This document shows positions 7,637-15,579 of a stretch of 49,872 bases of DNA, piece by piece (position 1 is the first letter of the stretch; each line of letters begins with the position of its first letter). The DNA comes from Pseudomonas sp. GOM6 (lineage in GTDB: Bacteria > Pseudomonadota > Gammaproteobacteria > Pseudomonadales > Pseudomonadaceae), in NCBI RefSeq assembly GCF_029537485.1, contig NZ_JARPUS010000023.1, forward strand, positions 1 to 49,872. The letters are read 5' to 3'. The notes beneath the pieces were generated by a model, which was not told the DNA's origin, searched no databases, and saw only the letters and a program-made list of their open reading frames with translations. The position numbers were made by a program, and so were the translations under genes.

Positions 7637-8730
7637 GGTTGTTCTCCATAGGCAGCCAGGACGCGCTTGAGCAGTTCGTTATCGTTGAAGCTCTTGTCGC
7701 GATCATCGGCATAACGCACCACGACCAGCTGCCTCGAAGGCATGACATAAAGCGCCTGCCCCCAGTGACCCAGTGCCGCGAAACTGTCATCCGGGGCATC
7801 CGGCCAAGGCAGTGGCATGCCTTCCACCACAGTGTTCAGCCACCACTGTCCTCCCGGCACGGCGCGACGTGGCTCTGCCGGATCGGGCTGATAGTTGGCA
7901 AAGGGCGTGCGGTTGAACGCCACCCAACTCTGCGGCAACAGCTGGCGCTCGCCCCAGCGACCGCCACGCTGCATCAGCAAGCCGACTCGCGCCAGATCCC
8001 GTGCCGTCATGTAGGCATAGGACGATGCCACGAACGTGCCGCTGGCATCGCGCTCCCACACGGCGGAGCGAATACCCAGCGGCTCGAAGAGCGCAGTCCA
8101 GGGGTAATCGGCGTAGGCCTGCTCACCGAGCATGGATTTGAGGCTGGCGCCCAGCACATTGCTGTCGCCGCTGGAGTAACGAAAACGCGTTCCCGGTACA
8201 GCCCCCAGGCCATGAGTCGCGGTAAAGGCGGCCATGTCGCCACGCCCGCGGGTGTAGAGCATGGCCACCACGGAGGACTTCAGCGGGGCGTATTCGTAAT
8301 CCTCCTGCCAGTCCAGGCCGGAGGCCCAGTTGAGCAGGTGCCCCATCTTCACATCGGGGTGAGCCGCAAAAGGGGCGTAATGCTGAGCAACCGCATCGTC
8401 CAGTTTGAAACGCCCCTCGCCGTAGGCCACGCCAAGCACACTGGCGAACAGGCTCTTGCTCATCGACCAGGTCAAATGCGCGGACTGGGCGCTGGTCGGT
8501 GCGGCATAACGCTCGTGGACGATGACGCCATCCTTGATCACCAGCAACGCATCGGTGCGCACGCCTTTGCGCGTGACGTCGTCACGCAGCGGAAAGGCAT
8601 AGTCATCCAGGGCCTGCGCGGCAGGCGTTTCCGCGGTTGGCTGACTCTGCCAGTCCGCAGCAGGCCAGGTTTCGGCCAATACAGGGCCAGCAGCCACAAG
8701 GCATCCGGCCATAAAGATTCCACGCAACAT
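7633..8730 (-). CDS. Exported beta-lactamase-fold serine hydrolase (6-aminohexanoate-dimer hydrolase-like)
   Basis: A 365-residue protein with signal peptide MLRGIFMAGCLVAAGPVLAE. Catalytic motifs of the class C/NylB group are seen: SMSK (Ser89, Lys92), FRYSSGDSN (Tyr185) and GHWG (His322-Trp-Gly). It should hydrolyse an amide or ester in the periplasm; the substrate cannot be told. An in-frame ATG 72 bases upstream would bury the signal peptide, so 8730 was chosen. It lies first in a two-gene unit with the Cys-rich protein. Confidence 0.85.
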   Translation of the reverse strand: MLRGIFMAGCLVAAGPVLAETWPAADWQSQPTAETPAAQALDDYAFPLRDDVTRKGVRTDALLVIKDGVIVHERYAAPTSAQSAHLTWSMSKSLFASVLGVAYGEGRFKLDDAVAQHYAPFAAHPDVKMGHLLNWASGLDWQEDYEYAPLKSSVVAMLYTRGRGDMAAFTATHGLGAVPGTRFRYSSGDSNVLGASLKSMLGEQAYADYPWTALFEPLGIRSAVWERDASGTFVASSYAYMTARDLARVGLLMQRGGRWGERQLLPQSWVAFNRTPFANYQPDPAEPRRAVPGGQWWLNTVVEGMPLPWPDAPDDSFAALGHWGQALYVMPSRQLVVVRYADDRDKSFNDNELLKRVLAAYGEQP

Positions 8731-8820
8731 CGGGCTCGCTCGCGACAGTTGATGAGGAGCCGACGCTAGCACGCCCGACATGACGGCAATAGCGCCGATC
8801 ACGCCGATCAGGGGGACGAA

Positions 8821-9606
8821 TCAGTCCGGCAGGCGATAGTCCTGCTGGGTCATCAGGTCGAGCCCGCACTCCAGGTGCTCGATCCAGTCGAGGAAAGCAC
8901 CGATCATGGCCTCGCCCACGAAGGGCCGACCGTGCTGCGGCACGATCTGCGCCACATCCATCTCGCGCACCATCTGCGCCCAGAAGCGGCAGGCCCTGTT
9001 GCTGGCCATGTAGCGCCGATGAAAACCCGCCATATTGGGGATATGGTTGACGAAGTCGACCACCGGGCTGGCGTCATCCACCAGCGAAGCGCCCATGTCA
9101 CCGGAAAAGAGGATTTTGCTCACCGGGTCGTACAACTGGAAGTTACCCACCGAGTGCAGGAAGTGCGCCGGCACGGCCTTGAGCTGGCACTTGCCCAGGG
9201 TAAAAGACTGGCCACGATCCGGCAGCGCGACGATGCGGTCATAGGTATTGATGCCATGGCTCAGGGCCAGGTAGTTGGCCGTCAGGTGCGGCAGGAAGCG
9301 CGCCCACAGCTTGGAGCAGATCACCCGCGCACGGGTGTGCAGCAGCCACTTGTCCAGCGAGGCGATGATGTCCGGGTCCTGGTGCGAGGCGAAGATGTAG
9401 GTCAGCGCCTGCACCGGAATGTGCTGGGACAGCGCCAGCGACAGCGGTGTGTAGGTCAGGTCGCCACCCGGATCGAGCAGCAGGTACTGGTCGTGATCGA
9501 TGATCAGGAACTGGTTGGACTGCACGCCCTCGCCGCTGACCAGGTCATCGAACATCAGGCATTTGTGGCTACCGTTATCGAACAGCACGATGGGCTCGCG
9601 GCGCAT
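8821..9606 (-). CDS. Metallo-beta-lactamase-fold protein, ODP (oxygen-binding di-iron) type
   Basis: A 261-residue cytoplasmic protein without signal peptide. The metal motif is ASHQDPD (His75, Asp77, Asp79) rather than HxHxDH, followed by AHFLHSVGNF (His148/His151), FSGDMGAS (Asp170) and PQHGRPF (His225). This is the di-iron pattern of flavodiiron-type beta-lactamase domains and of the ODP family, which bind O2 without a flavodoxin domain. It may sense or remove oxygen or peroxide; this is inference. The gene is monocistronic as far as seen. Confidence 0.8.
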   Translation of the reverse strand: MRREPIVLFDNGSHKCLMFDDLVSGEGVQSNQFLIIDHDQYLLLDPGGDLTYTPLSLALSQHIPVQALTYIFASHQDPDIIASLDKWLLHTRARVICSKLWARFLPHLTANYLALSHGINTYDRIVALPDRGQSFTLGKCQLKAVPAHFLHSVGNFQLYDPVSKILFSGDMGASLVDDASPVVDFVNHIPNMAGFHRRYMASNRACRFWAQMVREMDVAQIVPQHGRPFVGEAMIGAFLDWIEHLECGLDLMTQQDYRLPD

Positions 9607-9709
9607 GGAAACCTCGCAAAAAATGGCGAGGCGACCTTAAGCCAGAACAAGGCTCCGCTTACTGACCTGGATCAAGCCAGCCAGAGCCTTTGCAGCCGGA
9701 AACCGAGCA

Positions 9710-10489
9710 TCACGCCGCCTGCCGGCCCGGCTCCTCTGCCGCACCGAACAAGGCGAACTGCACGGCATGCTGTGCCTGACGGGCCAGGGCGTTTCGCTCC
9801 AGGCCGGCACTGGCGATCGGCGCGAGTAGCTGGATCTGTACTCGCGCACGCTCGGCACGGAACAGACGCAGCAGGTGCGACGGCAGGTCATCATCACCGA
9901 TGAAAGGCGCCAGTGCATCGTGCTCGCCGCCTCGCAGATAACGAATCGCCACCGGCTGCACGGCAACACCGGCCTCGATGGCGCCAGTCAGCAGGCGACC
10001 ATGAAAAGTGCGCACCTGCTGGCCGTCGGTAGTGGTGCCCTCGGGAAAGATCAGCAGATGGCGACCTGCATTGAGGTGGCGGTGCAGCTGCCGCGCCAGC
10101 AAGGTGCTGTCGCCCGAACCGCGACGGATAAACAGCGTACCGGCCTTGTGCGCCAGCCAACCGGCCAGTGGCCAGGTACGTACCTCGGCCTTGGACAGGA
10201 ACGACAGTGGCAGCAACTGACCGAGCAGCGGGATATCGGTCCAGGACACATGGTTGCTGACCCACAGCATCGGCTCGGCGGGTAGCTCGCCCTGCACCTC
10301 AACCTCGAACGGCAGCGCCGCACTCAGACGGCGCAGGTACCAGCTGGTCAGACGCTGGCGCAGAGCCATCAGGTCGTGACGGCGCAGCCGTTCCAACAGC
10401 GCGACAAAGCTCGCCAGCATCAGCCCCAGCAGCAAGACCACAGCCAGGCGCGCCAGGCGCAGGAACAGCCGGAACTTGTTCATCCACAT
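9710..10489 (-). CDS. olsA: 1-acyl-glycerol-3-phosphate-type acyltransferase OlsA
   Basis: A 259-residue PlsC-family O-acyltransferase. One N-terminal membrane segment lies at about residues 8-32 (ARLAVVLLLGLMLASFVALL). The HxxxxD motif is NHVSWTD and the substrate motif is FPEGTTTDG. OlsA adds the second acyl chain to lyso-ornithine lipid. The start used (MWMNKF) is the ATG that overlaps the olsB stop as TGATG, which couples the two genes. The pairing with olsB is what makes OlsA preferable to a plain PlsC. Confidence 0.88.
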   Translation of the reverse strand: MWMNKFRLFLRLARLAVVLLLGLMLASFVALLERLRRHDLMALRQRLTSWYLRRLSAALPFEVEVQGELPAEPMLWVSNHVSWTDIPLLGQLLPLSFLSKAEVRTWPLAGWLAHKAGTLFIRRGSGDSTLLARQLHRHLNAGRHLLIFPEGTTTDGQQVRTFHGRLLTGAIEAGVAVQPVAIRYLRGGEHDALAPFIGDDDLPSHLLRLFRAERARVQIQLLAPIASAGLERNALARQAQHAVQFALFGAAEEPGRQAA

Positions 10490-11232
10490 CACACCGCTGC
10501 CTTGAAATGACGGGCATAACGCGGGCACAGCTCGTCGCGCTTGAGCAGGATGAACACGTCGGCGACCTGGAAGTCCTGATCCCAGCAGGGCTCGCCGCAC
10601 ACCTTGGCACCCAGGCGCATATAGGCCTTGAGCAGCGGCGGCATCTCGGCGATGACGTTGCTCGGGATATCCAGGCTGGGTAGCGGGTTCTTCGGCTCCG
10701 CGCGCAGGTGTTCGGTGCACAGGTGACGTTCGCGCAGGCGCTGCATTATCGCCTGGGCCTGGATACCGCCGTCCTGCATGGGGATGCTCGCGCACCCCAT
10801 CAGGTAGCGGTAACCACCCTCATTGAGCACCTCGGCCAGCTCGCTCCACAGCACCGCGATGGTGCCGCCGTTGCGGTAGGCCGGGTCGACGCAGGTGCGC
10901 CCCAGTTCAAGTACCGGCCCTTCGAGATGGGCCAGGCCATGCAGGCTGAATTCCTCTTCGCTGTAGAAACGCCCCAGGCTGGCGGCAGCGCGGTGATCGA
11001 GCAGGCGGGTGGTGGCCACCAAACGCCCACTGCTGAGGTCACGCACGCCGATGTGCTGGCAGTGCGGGTCGTAGTCATCCATGTCCAGGCCCAGCTCGGC
11101 GCCTTTGAGCTTGGCATCGAATTCGCTACTGAATACCGCGTAGCGCAGCGTCTGGGCCTCGCGCAGTGCAGCCGGGCCGATCAGGCGCTCGGCTTGCAGA
11201 CGACGTTCGGCAGTGCGGGCGATCTGGGTCAT
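10489..11232 (-). CDS. olsB: L-ornithine N-acyltransferase OlsB
   Basis: A 247-residue GNAT-fold enzyme of the PNAcyltransferase/hemolysin-like family. It makes lyso-ornithine lipid from ornithine and a 3-hydroxyacyl-ACP. Recognisable parts are TLRYAVFSSEFDAK near residue 30, ELGRTCVDPAYRNGGTI (acyl-donor binding loop) and YLMGCASIP. GGAGG 7 bases upstream supports ATG 11232. It is first in the olsBA operon. Ornithine lipids replace phospholipids when phosphate is short, so PhoB control would be expected; no clear Pho box was seen. Confidence 0.9.
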   Translation of the reverse strand: MTQIARTAERRLQAERLIGPAALREAQTLRYAVFSSEFDAKLKGAELGLDMDDYDPHCQHIGVRDLSSGRLVATTRLLDHRAAASLGRFYSEEEFSLHGLAHLEGPVLELGRTCVDPAYRNGGTIAVLWSELAEVLNEGGYRYLMGCASIPMQDGGIQAQAIMQRLRERHLCTEHLRAEPKNPLPSLDIPSNVIAEMPPLLKAYMRLGAKVCGEPCWDQDFQVADVFILLKRDELCPRYARHFKAAV

Positions 11233-11370
11233 CGAGTAGCCTCCGTGAGCCAGCCTGGCAATGGGTTGCGGCCGGTCGATGTTGTTGGGCAAGCTCAGGC
11301 TAGGAAGACCCGGTGTCACCCCCATGAAGGTTTGGTGATGCTTGCATGACAGACAACGAGGACTGCCCCG

Positions 11371-12252
11371 ATGCCCTGGCAAAACCTGCTGCACACCCGT
11401 GACCGCCTGCCGGCAATGAGCCTGGAGGACTGGTACGCCGCCCTGCTGGAACGTGTCGGCGACAGCACACCGCTCAATCTGGCCCTGCTGGGCGGGCGCC
11501 TGGCGGCCACCCCGGGGCTGGCCTTCCTTGCCGGCTACCAGGCCGCCCTGCGCGCGCTCTGGCCGGCCGCACCGCACAGCCTTGGCGCCCTGTGCGTGAC
11601 CGAGAACAAAAGCACGCGCCCAGCCGACATGAGCACCCGCCTGGATGAGCTGCACCTCTCCGGGCGCAAGGACTTCGTGACCGCCGCCGAGGCGGCCGAC
11701 TGGCTGCTGGTCGTCGCCCGTGAGGAAGCAGCCGGCGCCGCGCCGCGCCTGGCCATGGGCGTGGTGCGCAACGGCGACCCGGGGGTTCGTATCGAGCCAT
11801 TGCCGGCGCTGCCGCTGATGCCGGACATTAGCCATGGCCGCCTGCACCTGGATCGCGCGCACTGCGAGCGCCTGCCGGGCGATGGCTGGGACGCCTACGC
11901 CAAGCCCTTCCGCACCATCGAGGATCTGCATGTACTGAGCGCGGTATGCGCCTGGCTGTACGGTGTGGCTCAGGACAGTCACTGGCCACGCGAGCTGCAA
12001 CTACGGCTGCTCGGGCTGCTGGCTGGCTGCGCCGAGGTGGCCCGCCTGTGCCCGAGCGCCGCCAGCTGCCACCTGCTACTGGCCGGCCTGTTTACCCAGT
12101 TCGCCAGCCTGCGCGCGACTGTCGATGCCGCCATGGCCAGCGGCCCCGAAGAGTGGAACAGCCTCTGGCAGCGCGATGGCAAACTGCTGGAAATTGCGCG
12201 TACGGCGCGTGAAAAGCGCCTGGAGAAAGCCCTGGCCGAACTAGGCCTTTAG
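11371..12252 (+). CDS. Acyl-CoA dehydrogenase-like protein, degenerate
   Basis: A 293-residue protein. The stretch DELHLSGRKDFVTAAEAADWLLVVAR (about residues 91-116) strongly recalls the FAD-binding beta-domain of acyl-CoA dehydrogenases (L-x-G-x-K-x-F-V-T...A-D-x-L-V-V). The usual flanking motifs, including the catalytic Glu region and C-terminal helical domain, are not evident, and the protein is about 90 residues short of the family. It is probably a divergent homologue without enzyme activity. GAGGA lies 8-10 bases before the start. Divergent from olsB, with a shared 138-base gap. Confidence 0.65.
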   Translation: MPWQNLLHTRDRLPAMSLEDWYAALLERVGDSTPLNLALLGGRLAATPGLAFLAGYQAALRALWPAAPHSLGALCVTENKSTRPADMSTRLDELHLSGRKDFVTAAEAADWLLVVAREEAAGAAPRLAMGVVRNGDPGVRIEPLPALPLMPDISHGRLHLDRAHCERLPGDGWDAYAKPFRTIEDLHVLSAVCAWLYGVAQDSHWPRELQLRLLGLLAGCAEVARLCPSAASCHLLLAGLFTQFASLRATVDAAMASGPEEWNSLWQRDGKLLEIARTAREKRLEKALAELGL

Positions 12253-12255
12253 AAG

Positions 12256-12285
12256 CAACAAACCCGCCGATTGGCGGGTTTGTTG
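12256..12285. terminator. Bidirectional terminator between the acyl-CoA dehydrogenase-like gene and fpr
   Basis: Perfect 13-bp stem CAACAAACCCGCC / GGCGGGTTTGTTG with a GATT loop, 4 bases after one stop codon and 16 before the other (convergent genes). The T-rich lower stem serves both strands. Confidence 0.85.
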
Positions 12286-12301
12286 TTGCAGCACTTGGCG
12301 C

Positions 12302-13081
12302 TTACTTCTCGACGAAGGCACGCTCGATCAGATAGTCACCTGGCTCGCGCATGCGCGGAGAAATCTTCAGGCCGAAGCTGTCGAGCACTTCGCTGGTCTC
12401 GTCGAGCATGCTCGGGCTGCCGCAGATCATGGCGCGGTCGTCCTGCGGGTTGATCGGCGGCAGGCCGATGTCGGCGAACAGTTTGCCGCTGCGCATCAGG
12501 TCGGTCAGGCGGCCCTGGTTCTCGAACGGCTCGCGGGTCACGGTCGGGTAGTAGATCAGCTTGTCTTTCAGCGCTTCGCCGAAGAACTCGTTCTTCGGCA
12601 GGTGCTCGGTGATGAACTCGCGGTAGGCCACTTCGTTCACGTAGCGCACGCCGTGCACCAGAATCACCTTCTCGAAGCGCTCGTAGGTTTCCGGGTCCTG
12701 GATCACGCTCATAAAGGGCGCCAGGCCGGTGCCGGTGCTAAGCAGGTAGAGGTGCTTGCCCGGGTTGAGGTCGTCTAGCACCAGCGTGCCGGTGGGCTTC
12801 TTGCTGATGATGATCTCGTCGCCTTCCTTGAGGTGCTGCAGCTGCGAGGTCAGCGGGCCGTCCGGCACCTTGATGCTGAAGAACTCCAGATGCTCTTCCC
12901 AGTTCGGGCTGGCGATGGAGTAGGCACGCATCAGCGGGCGGCCGTTGGGCTGCTGCAGGCCGATCATGACGAACTGGCCGTTCTCGAAGCGCAGACCCGG
13001 ATCGCGGGTGCATTTGAAGCTGAACAGGGTGTCGTTCCAGTGATGCACACTGACGACACGCTCCGAGTTCATATTGCTCAT
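12302..13081 (-). CDS. fpr: Ferredoxin(flavodoxin)-NADP+ reductase Fpr
   Basis: A 259-residue single-domain FAD enzyme. The FAD motif is RAYSIAS (Arg52-Ser55 core). The NADP site is STGTGLAPF (115-123) with a later CGSP motif. The C terminus is AFVEK, typical of the bacterial Fpr subclass. It exchanges electrons between NADPH and ferredoxin or flavodoxin, supporting oxidative-stress and iron metabolism. It is divergent from finR, its known activator in Pseudomonas. I chose ATG 13081 (MSNMNSERVV) since the upstream residues are unlike the family. Confidence 0.95.
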   Translation of the reverse strand: MSNMNSERVVSVHHWNDTLFSFKCTRDPGLRFENGQFVMIGLQQPNGRPLMRAYSIASPNWEEHLEFFSIKVPDGPLTSQLQHLKEGDEIIISKKPTGTLVLDDLNPGKHLYLLSTGTGLAPFMSVIQDPETYERFEKVILVHGVRYVNEVAYREFITEHLPKNEFFGEALKDKLIYYPTVTREPFENQGRLTDLMRSGKLFADIGLPPINPQDDRAMICGSPSMLDETSEVLDSFGLKISPRMREPGDYLIERAFVEK

Positions 13082-13150
13082 GCTGAATTCCTTGATAGAT
13101 CGCTCTGCCCGACTCGGCAGCATTGCGCGCCATTCTAGGCAAGCGCACAA

Positions 13151-13199
13151 TATCTGTTAAGTGAATTATCAAGATATGGAATATTGGTTATATCGATAT
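13151..13199. promoter_or_regulatory. Dyads between fpr and finR, candidate FinR operator
   Basis: The AT-rich divergent promoter region holds TATCT-N16-AGATA (13151-13176), GATAT-N12-ATATC (13173-13194) and the palindrome ATATCGATAT (13190-13199), which runs into the finR start codon. The first two are LysR-type spaced dyads. The palindrome over the start would suit autorepression. FinR binding is inference from gene position. Confidence 0.4.
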
Positions 13200-14124
13200 G
13201 CGATTCACACTCAGACAGTTGGAAGTCTTCGTCGCCGTGGCCAAGCAGGAGAGCGTCTCCCGCGCGGCCGAATCACTCGCCCTCTCGCAATCTGCCGCCA
13301 GCACCTCGCTCAGCGAGTTGGAGCGCCAGTCCGACTGCCAGCTGTTCGATCGTGCCGGCAAGCGCCTGTCGCTCAACGCGCTCGGCCGTCAGTTGCTGCC
13401 CCAGGCCGTGGCGCTGCTTGACCAGGCCAAGGAAATCGAACGCCTGCTCAGCGGCAAGACCGGCTTCGGTCTGCTGGAAGTCGGCGCCACGCTGACCGTG
13501 GGCAATTATCTGGCGACCCTGCTGATCGGCAACTTCATGCAGCGTCACCCCGAGTGCCGCCTCAAGCTGCACGTACAGAACACCGCGAATGTGGTGCAGC
13601 AGGTCGCCCACTACGAGCTAGATCTGGGCTTGATCGAAGGCGACTGCCAGCACCCGGACATCGAGGTCCAACCCTGGGTGGAGGACGAACTGGTGGTGTT
13701 CTGTGCCCCGCAGCACCCGTTGGCCGAGCGCGGCACGGCGAGCCTGGAGGAGCTGTCGCGGGAGGCCTGGATTCTCCGTGAGCAGGGCTCCGGTACACGC
13801 CTGACCTTCGACCAGGCCATGCGCCACCATCCGGCCCAACTGAACATCCGCCTGGAGCTGGAACATACCGAAGCGATCAAGCGTGCCGTCGAGTCGGGCC
13901 TGGGCATCGGCTGCATCTCACGCCTGGCCCTGCGCGATGCCTTCCGCCGCGGCAGTCTGGTGGCCGTGGCGACGCCGGAGCTGGATCTGATCCGCCAGTT
14001 CTATTTCATCTGGCACAAACAGAAGTACCAGACGGCCGCGATGCGCGAGTTTCTCGAGCTCTGTCGGGAAATGACCGCGGGTATCCGCCGCAGCGACGAA
14101 ATTATCCTGCCGCCCTTTAACTAG
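13198..14124 (+). CDS. finR: LysR-family regulator FinR, activator of fpr
   Basis: A 308-residue LysR regulator. The winged helix-turn-helix is at residues 1-60 (LRQLEVFVAVAKQESVSRAAESLALSQSAASTSLSELE), then a linker helix and a periplasmic-binding-like effector domain. Its divergent position next to fpr identifies it as FinR, which in P. putida and P. aeruginosa activates fpr under superoxide or iron stress. Several Cys (for example in SDCQLFD and GLGIGCISRL) could be redox-sensing, but I cannot assign which. The ATG overlaps the palindrome at 13190-13199. Confidence 0.85.
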   Translation: MRFTLRQLEVFVAVAKQESVSRAAESLALSQSAASTSLSELERQSDCQLFDRAGKRLSLNALGRQLLPQAVALLDQAKEIERLLSGKTGFGLLEVGATLTVGNYLATLLIGNFMQRHPECRLKLHVQNTANVVQQVAHYELDLGLIEGDCQHPDIEVQPWVEDELVVFCAPQHPLAERGTASLEELSREAWILREQGSGTRLTFDQAMRHHPAQLNIRLELEHTEAIKRAVESGLGIGCISRLALRDAFRRGSLVAVATPELDLIRQFYFIWHKQKYQTAAMREFLELCREMTAGIRRSDEIILPPFN

Positions 14125-14130
14125 ACGGAT

Positions 14131-14490
14131 TCAGGCCGAGGCAGCCAGGGGATGAAAGCTGAAGTACAGATGCAGGGCATCGACCATCTCGACGTACTCG
14201 GCCGGCGGGGCAACCAGGGCGAAACCCGAATCATAGGTGCCCGGCGTGATGTCTTCACGACTCCACTGGCAGGTGGCGGCGAAATCAATGTTGTGGATAC
14301 GGCCGTCCTGGCCGGGAATTTTCAGACGCATGTCGAAACGTGCGCTGACCAGCATGGGGTACTGACTGATCAGCATTAACCCATCCAGCGACACATTGCC
14401 GATATAGCCCATGGGTTTGTCGGTGATTCGATTGAACACCTTGAGGTAGTAGGGCAACTGGTGACGGTCGATGCGGCGCTGGATGTGCAT
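14131..14490 (-). CDS. PilZ-domain protein, likely c-di-GMP binding
   Basis: A 119-residue single-domain protein. Both c-di-GMP motifs are present: RxxxR as Arg5-Arg9 (QRRIDRHQ) and N-x-S-x-x-G as Asn32-Gly37 (GNVSLDG). It should bind c-di-GMP; the output is unknown. ATG 14490 is preferred to an in-frame TTG 9 bases earlier. It is convergent with finR, separated by 6 bases, with no terminator visible. Confidence 0.8.
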   Translation of the reverse strand: MHIQRRIDRHQLPYYLKVFNRITDKPMGYIGNVSLDGLMLISQYPMLVSARFDMRLKIPGQDGRIHNIDFAATCQWSREDITPGTYDSGFALVAPPAEYVEMVDALHLYFSFHPLAASA

Positions 14491-14551
14491 GATGGCCAAT
14501 CGCTATGGGCGGGTGTTCGAGTATGGTCGTTGAGGCAACGCAGTACCAGAC

Positions 14552-14977
14552 TTAGCCACACCGCGCGGCAATTCGAGACGACAAACGGCTGCGGGCCGCC
14601 TCGACCTCATCCGCGCTGATATAGCTGCGCTCTCCCCTGGCATCGGTGGTGAAGTAGCGGCCGTCACGCTCGATCTGCCTCAACTGATCGCGCAATTTGC
14701 CGCACTCCTTACTGCGTTCGGCACGGGATGAGGCCGCACGTGACTGGGCCTGGGCTTTCTCGTCGCGGCGCGCGTCGAAATACTTCTGACTGCGCTCCTC
14801 ACGCTCGCGGGTGGCAGCATCACGCTCCACGACTTGCGGCTTGACCTCGACCTGCTCGGCCCCTGCCCCGCCGGGCTTCTCGGAGAAGTGCACACGCCCC
14901 TGGGCATCGGTCCAGCGATAGATTTCCGCGCTCGCCATAGCCGGCACGAGCAAGAACACGACGAGCAGATGACGCAT
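14552..14977 (-). CDS. DUF4124-domain exported protein
   Basis: A 141-residue protein with signal peptide MRHLLVVFLLVPAMASA followed directly by EIYRWTDAQGRVHFSEKP, the hallmark DUF4124 start (Y-R/K-W-x-D-x-x-G-x-x-H-F/Y-S). A charged, probably helical stretch rich in Arg, Glu and Ala follows (residues 50-95). Many Pseudomonas carry several of these; function unknown. Confidence 0.8.
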   Translation of the reverse strand: MRHLLVVFLLVPAMASAEIYRWTDAQGRVHFSEKPGGAGAEQVEVKPQVVERDAATREREERSQKYFDARRDEKAQAQSRAASSRAERSKECGKLRDQLRQIERDGRYFTTDARGERSYISADEVEAARSRLSSRIAARCG

Positions 14978-15046
14978 GGCAACCCTCCCTACACGCAGCT
15001 TAGCCGCGCTGAAAACTCCCTGATAATGCGCCGACTGGCGGCCACA

Positions 15047-15421
15047 TCAGAGGGATGCAGGAGACGCCTTGGCCGGTTCGCTGGCCGAATAATGCCCAAG
15101 CTGGCGCAGAGTCTCCAGTCGGGCGCGTGCGCGGTAGGCGTACTCGCTGGCCGGATAGCGGCGCAGGATGAACTCGTAGGTCTGCGCCGCGTCGACGAAC
15201 AGGTTCTGCCGCTCCAGGCACTGCCCGCGCAGCAAGGAGATCTCCGGTTGCACATAACTGCGCGAGCGGCTGGTACGTTCGGCGCGCGAGAGGTCGAGCA
15301 TGGCCTGCTCGCAATCGCCCTTGTTGTAATGGCGATAGGCATCGTCCAAATGACGATCAAGGGAGATGCGATTACAGCCAGCCAGGCTGGTCAGAGCAAG
15401 AAACAGGATCAGGGTACGCAT
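15047..15421 (-). CDS. Small TPR-like lipoprotein
   Basis: A 124-residue protein with a lipoprotein signal (MRTLILFLALTSLAGC, lipobox LAGC). A TPR-like helical pattern follows: DDAYRHYNKGDCEQAMLDLSRAER, then QTYEFILRRYPASEYAYRAR. It is probably anchored in the outer membrane facing the periplasm. It is divergent from pykA, with a 158-base gap in which I see no clear element beyond the ribosome sites. Function unknown. Confidence 0.7.
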   Translation of the reverse strand: MRTLILFLALTSLAGCNRISLDRHLDDAYRHYNKGDCEQAMLDLSRAERTSRSRSYVQPEISLLRGQCLERQNLFVDAAQTYEFILRRYPASEYAYRARARLETLRQLGHYSASEPAKASPASL

Positions 15422-15579
15422 GGTCGGTTCCTCCATTGCGCAGGGTATCGGCTGGCTGGCATTTTCCTGCAGTGGCCGAGCGTTCACCAGCAAATCAGCG
15501 CTGCGTAGTGCAGGCGAACAATGACTACAGTGAAAGGCCGTAGTAGCCTCGCCGCACGCATAGAGAATGGAGTTACCGC

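Noticed and set aside
10489..12000. olsB with a 256-residue N-terminal extension
   Set aside because: The extension is antisense to the acyl-CoA-dehydrogenase-like gene and unlike the family; a good ribosome site supports ATG 11232.
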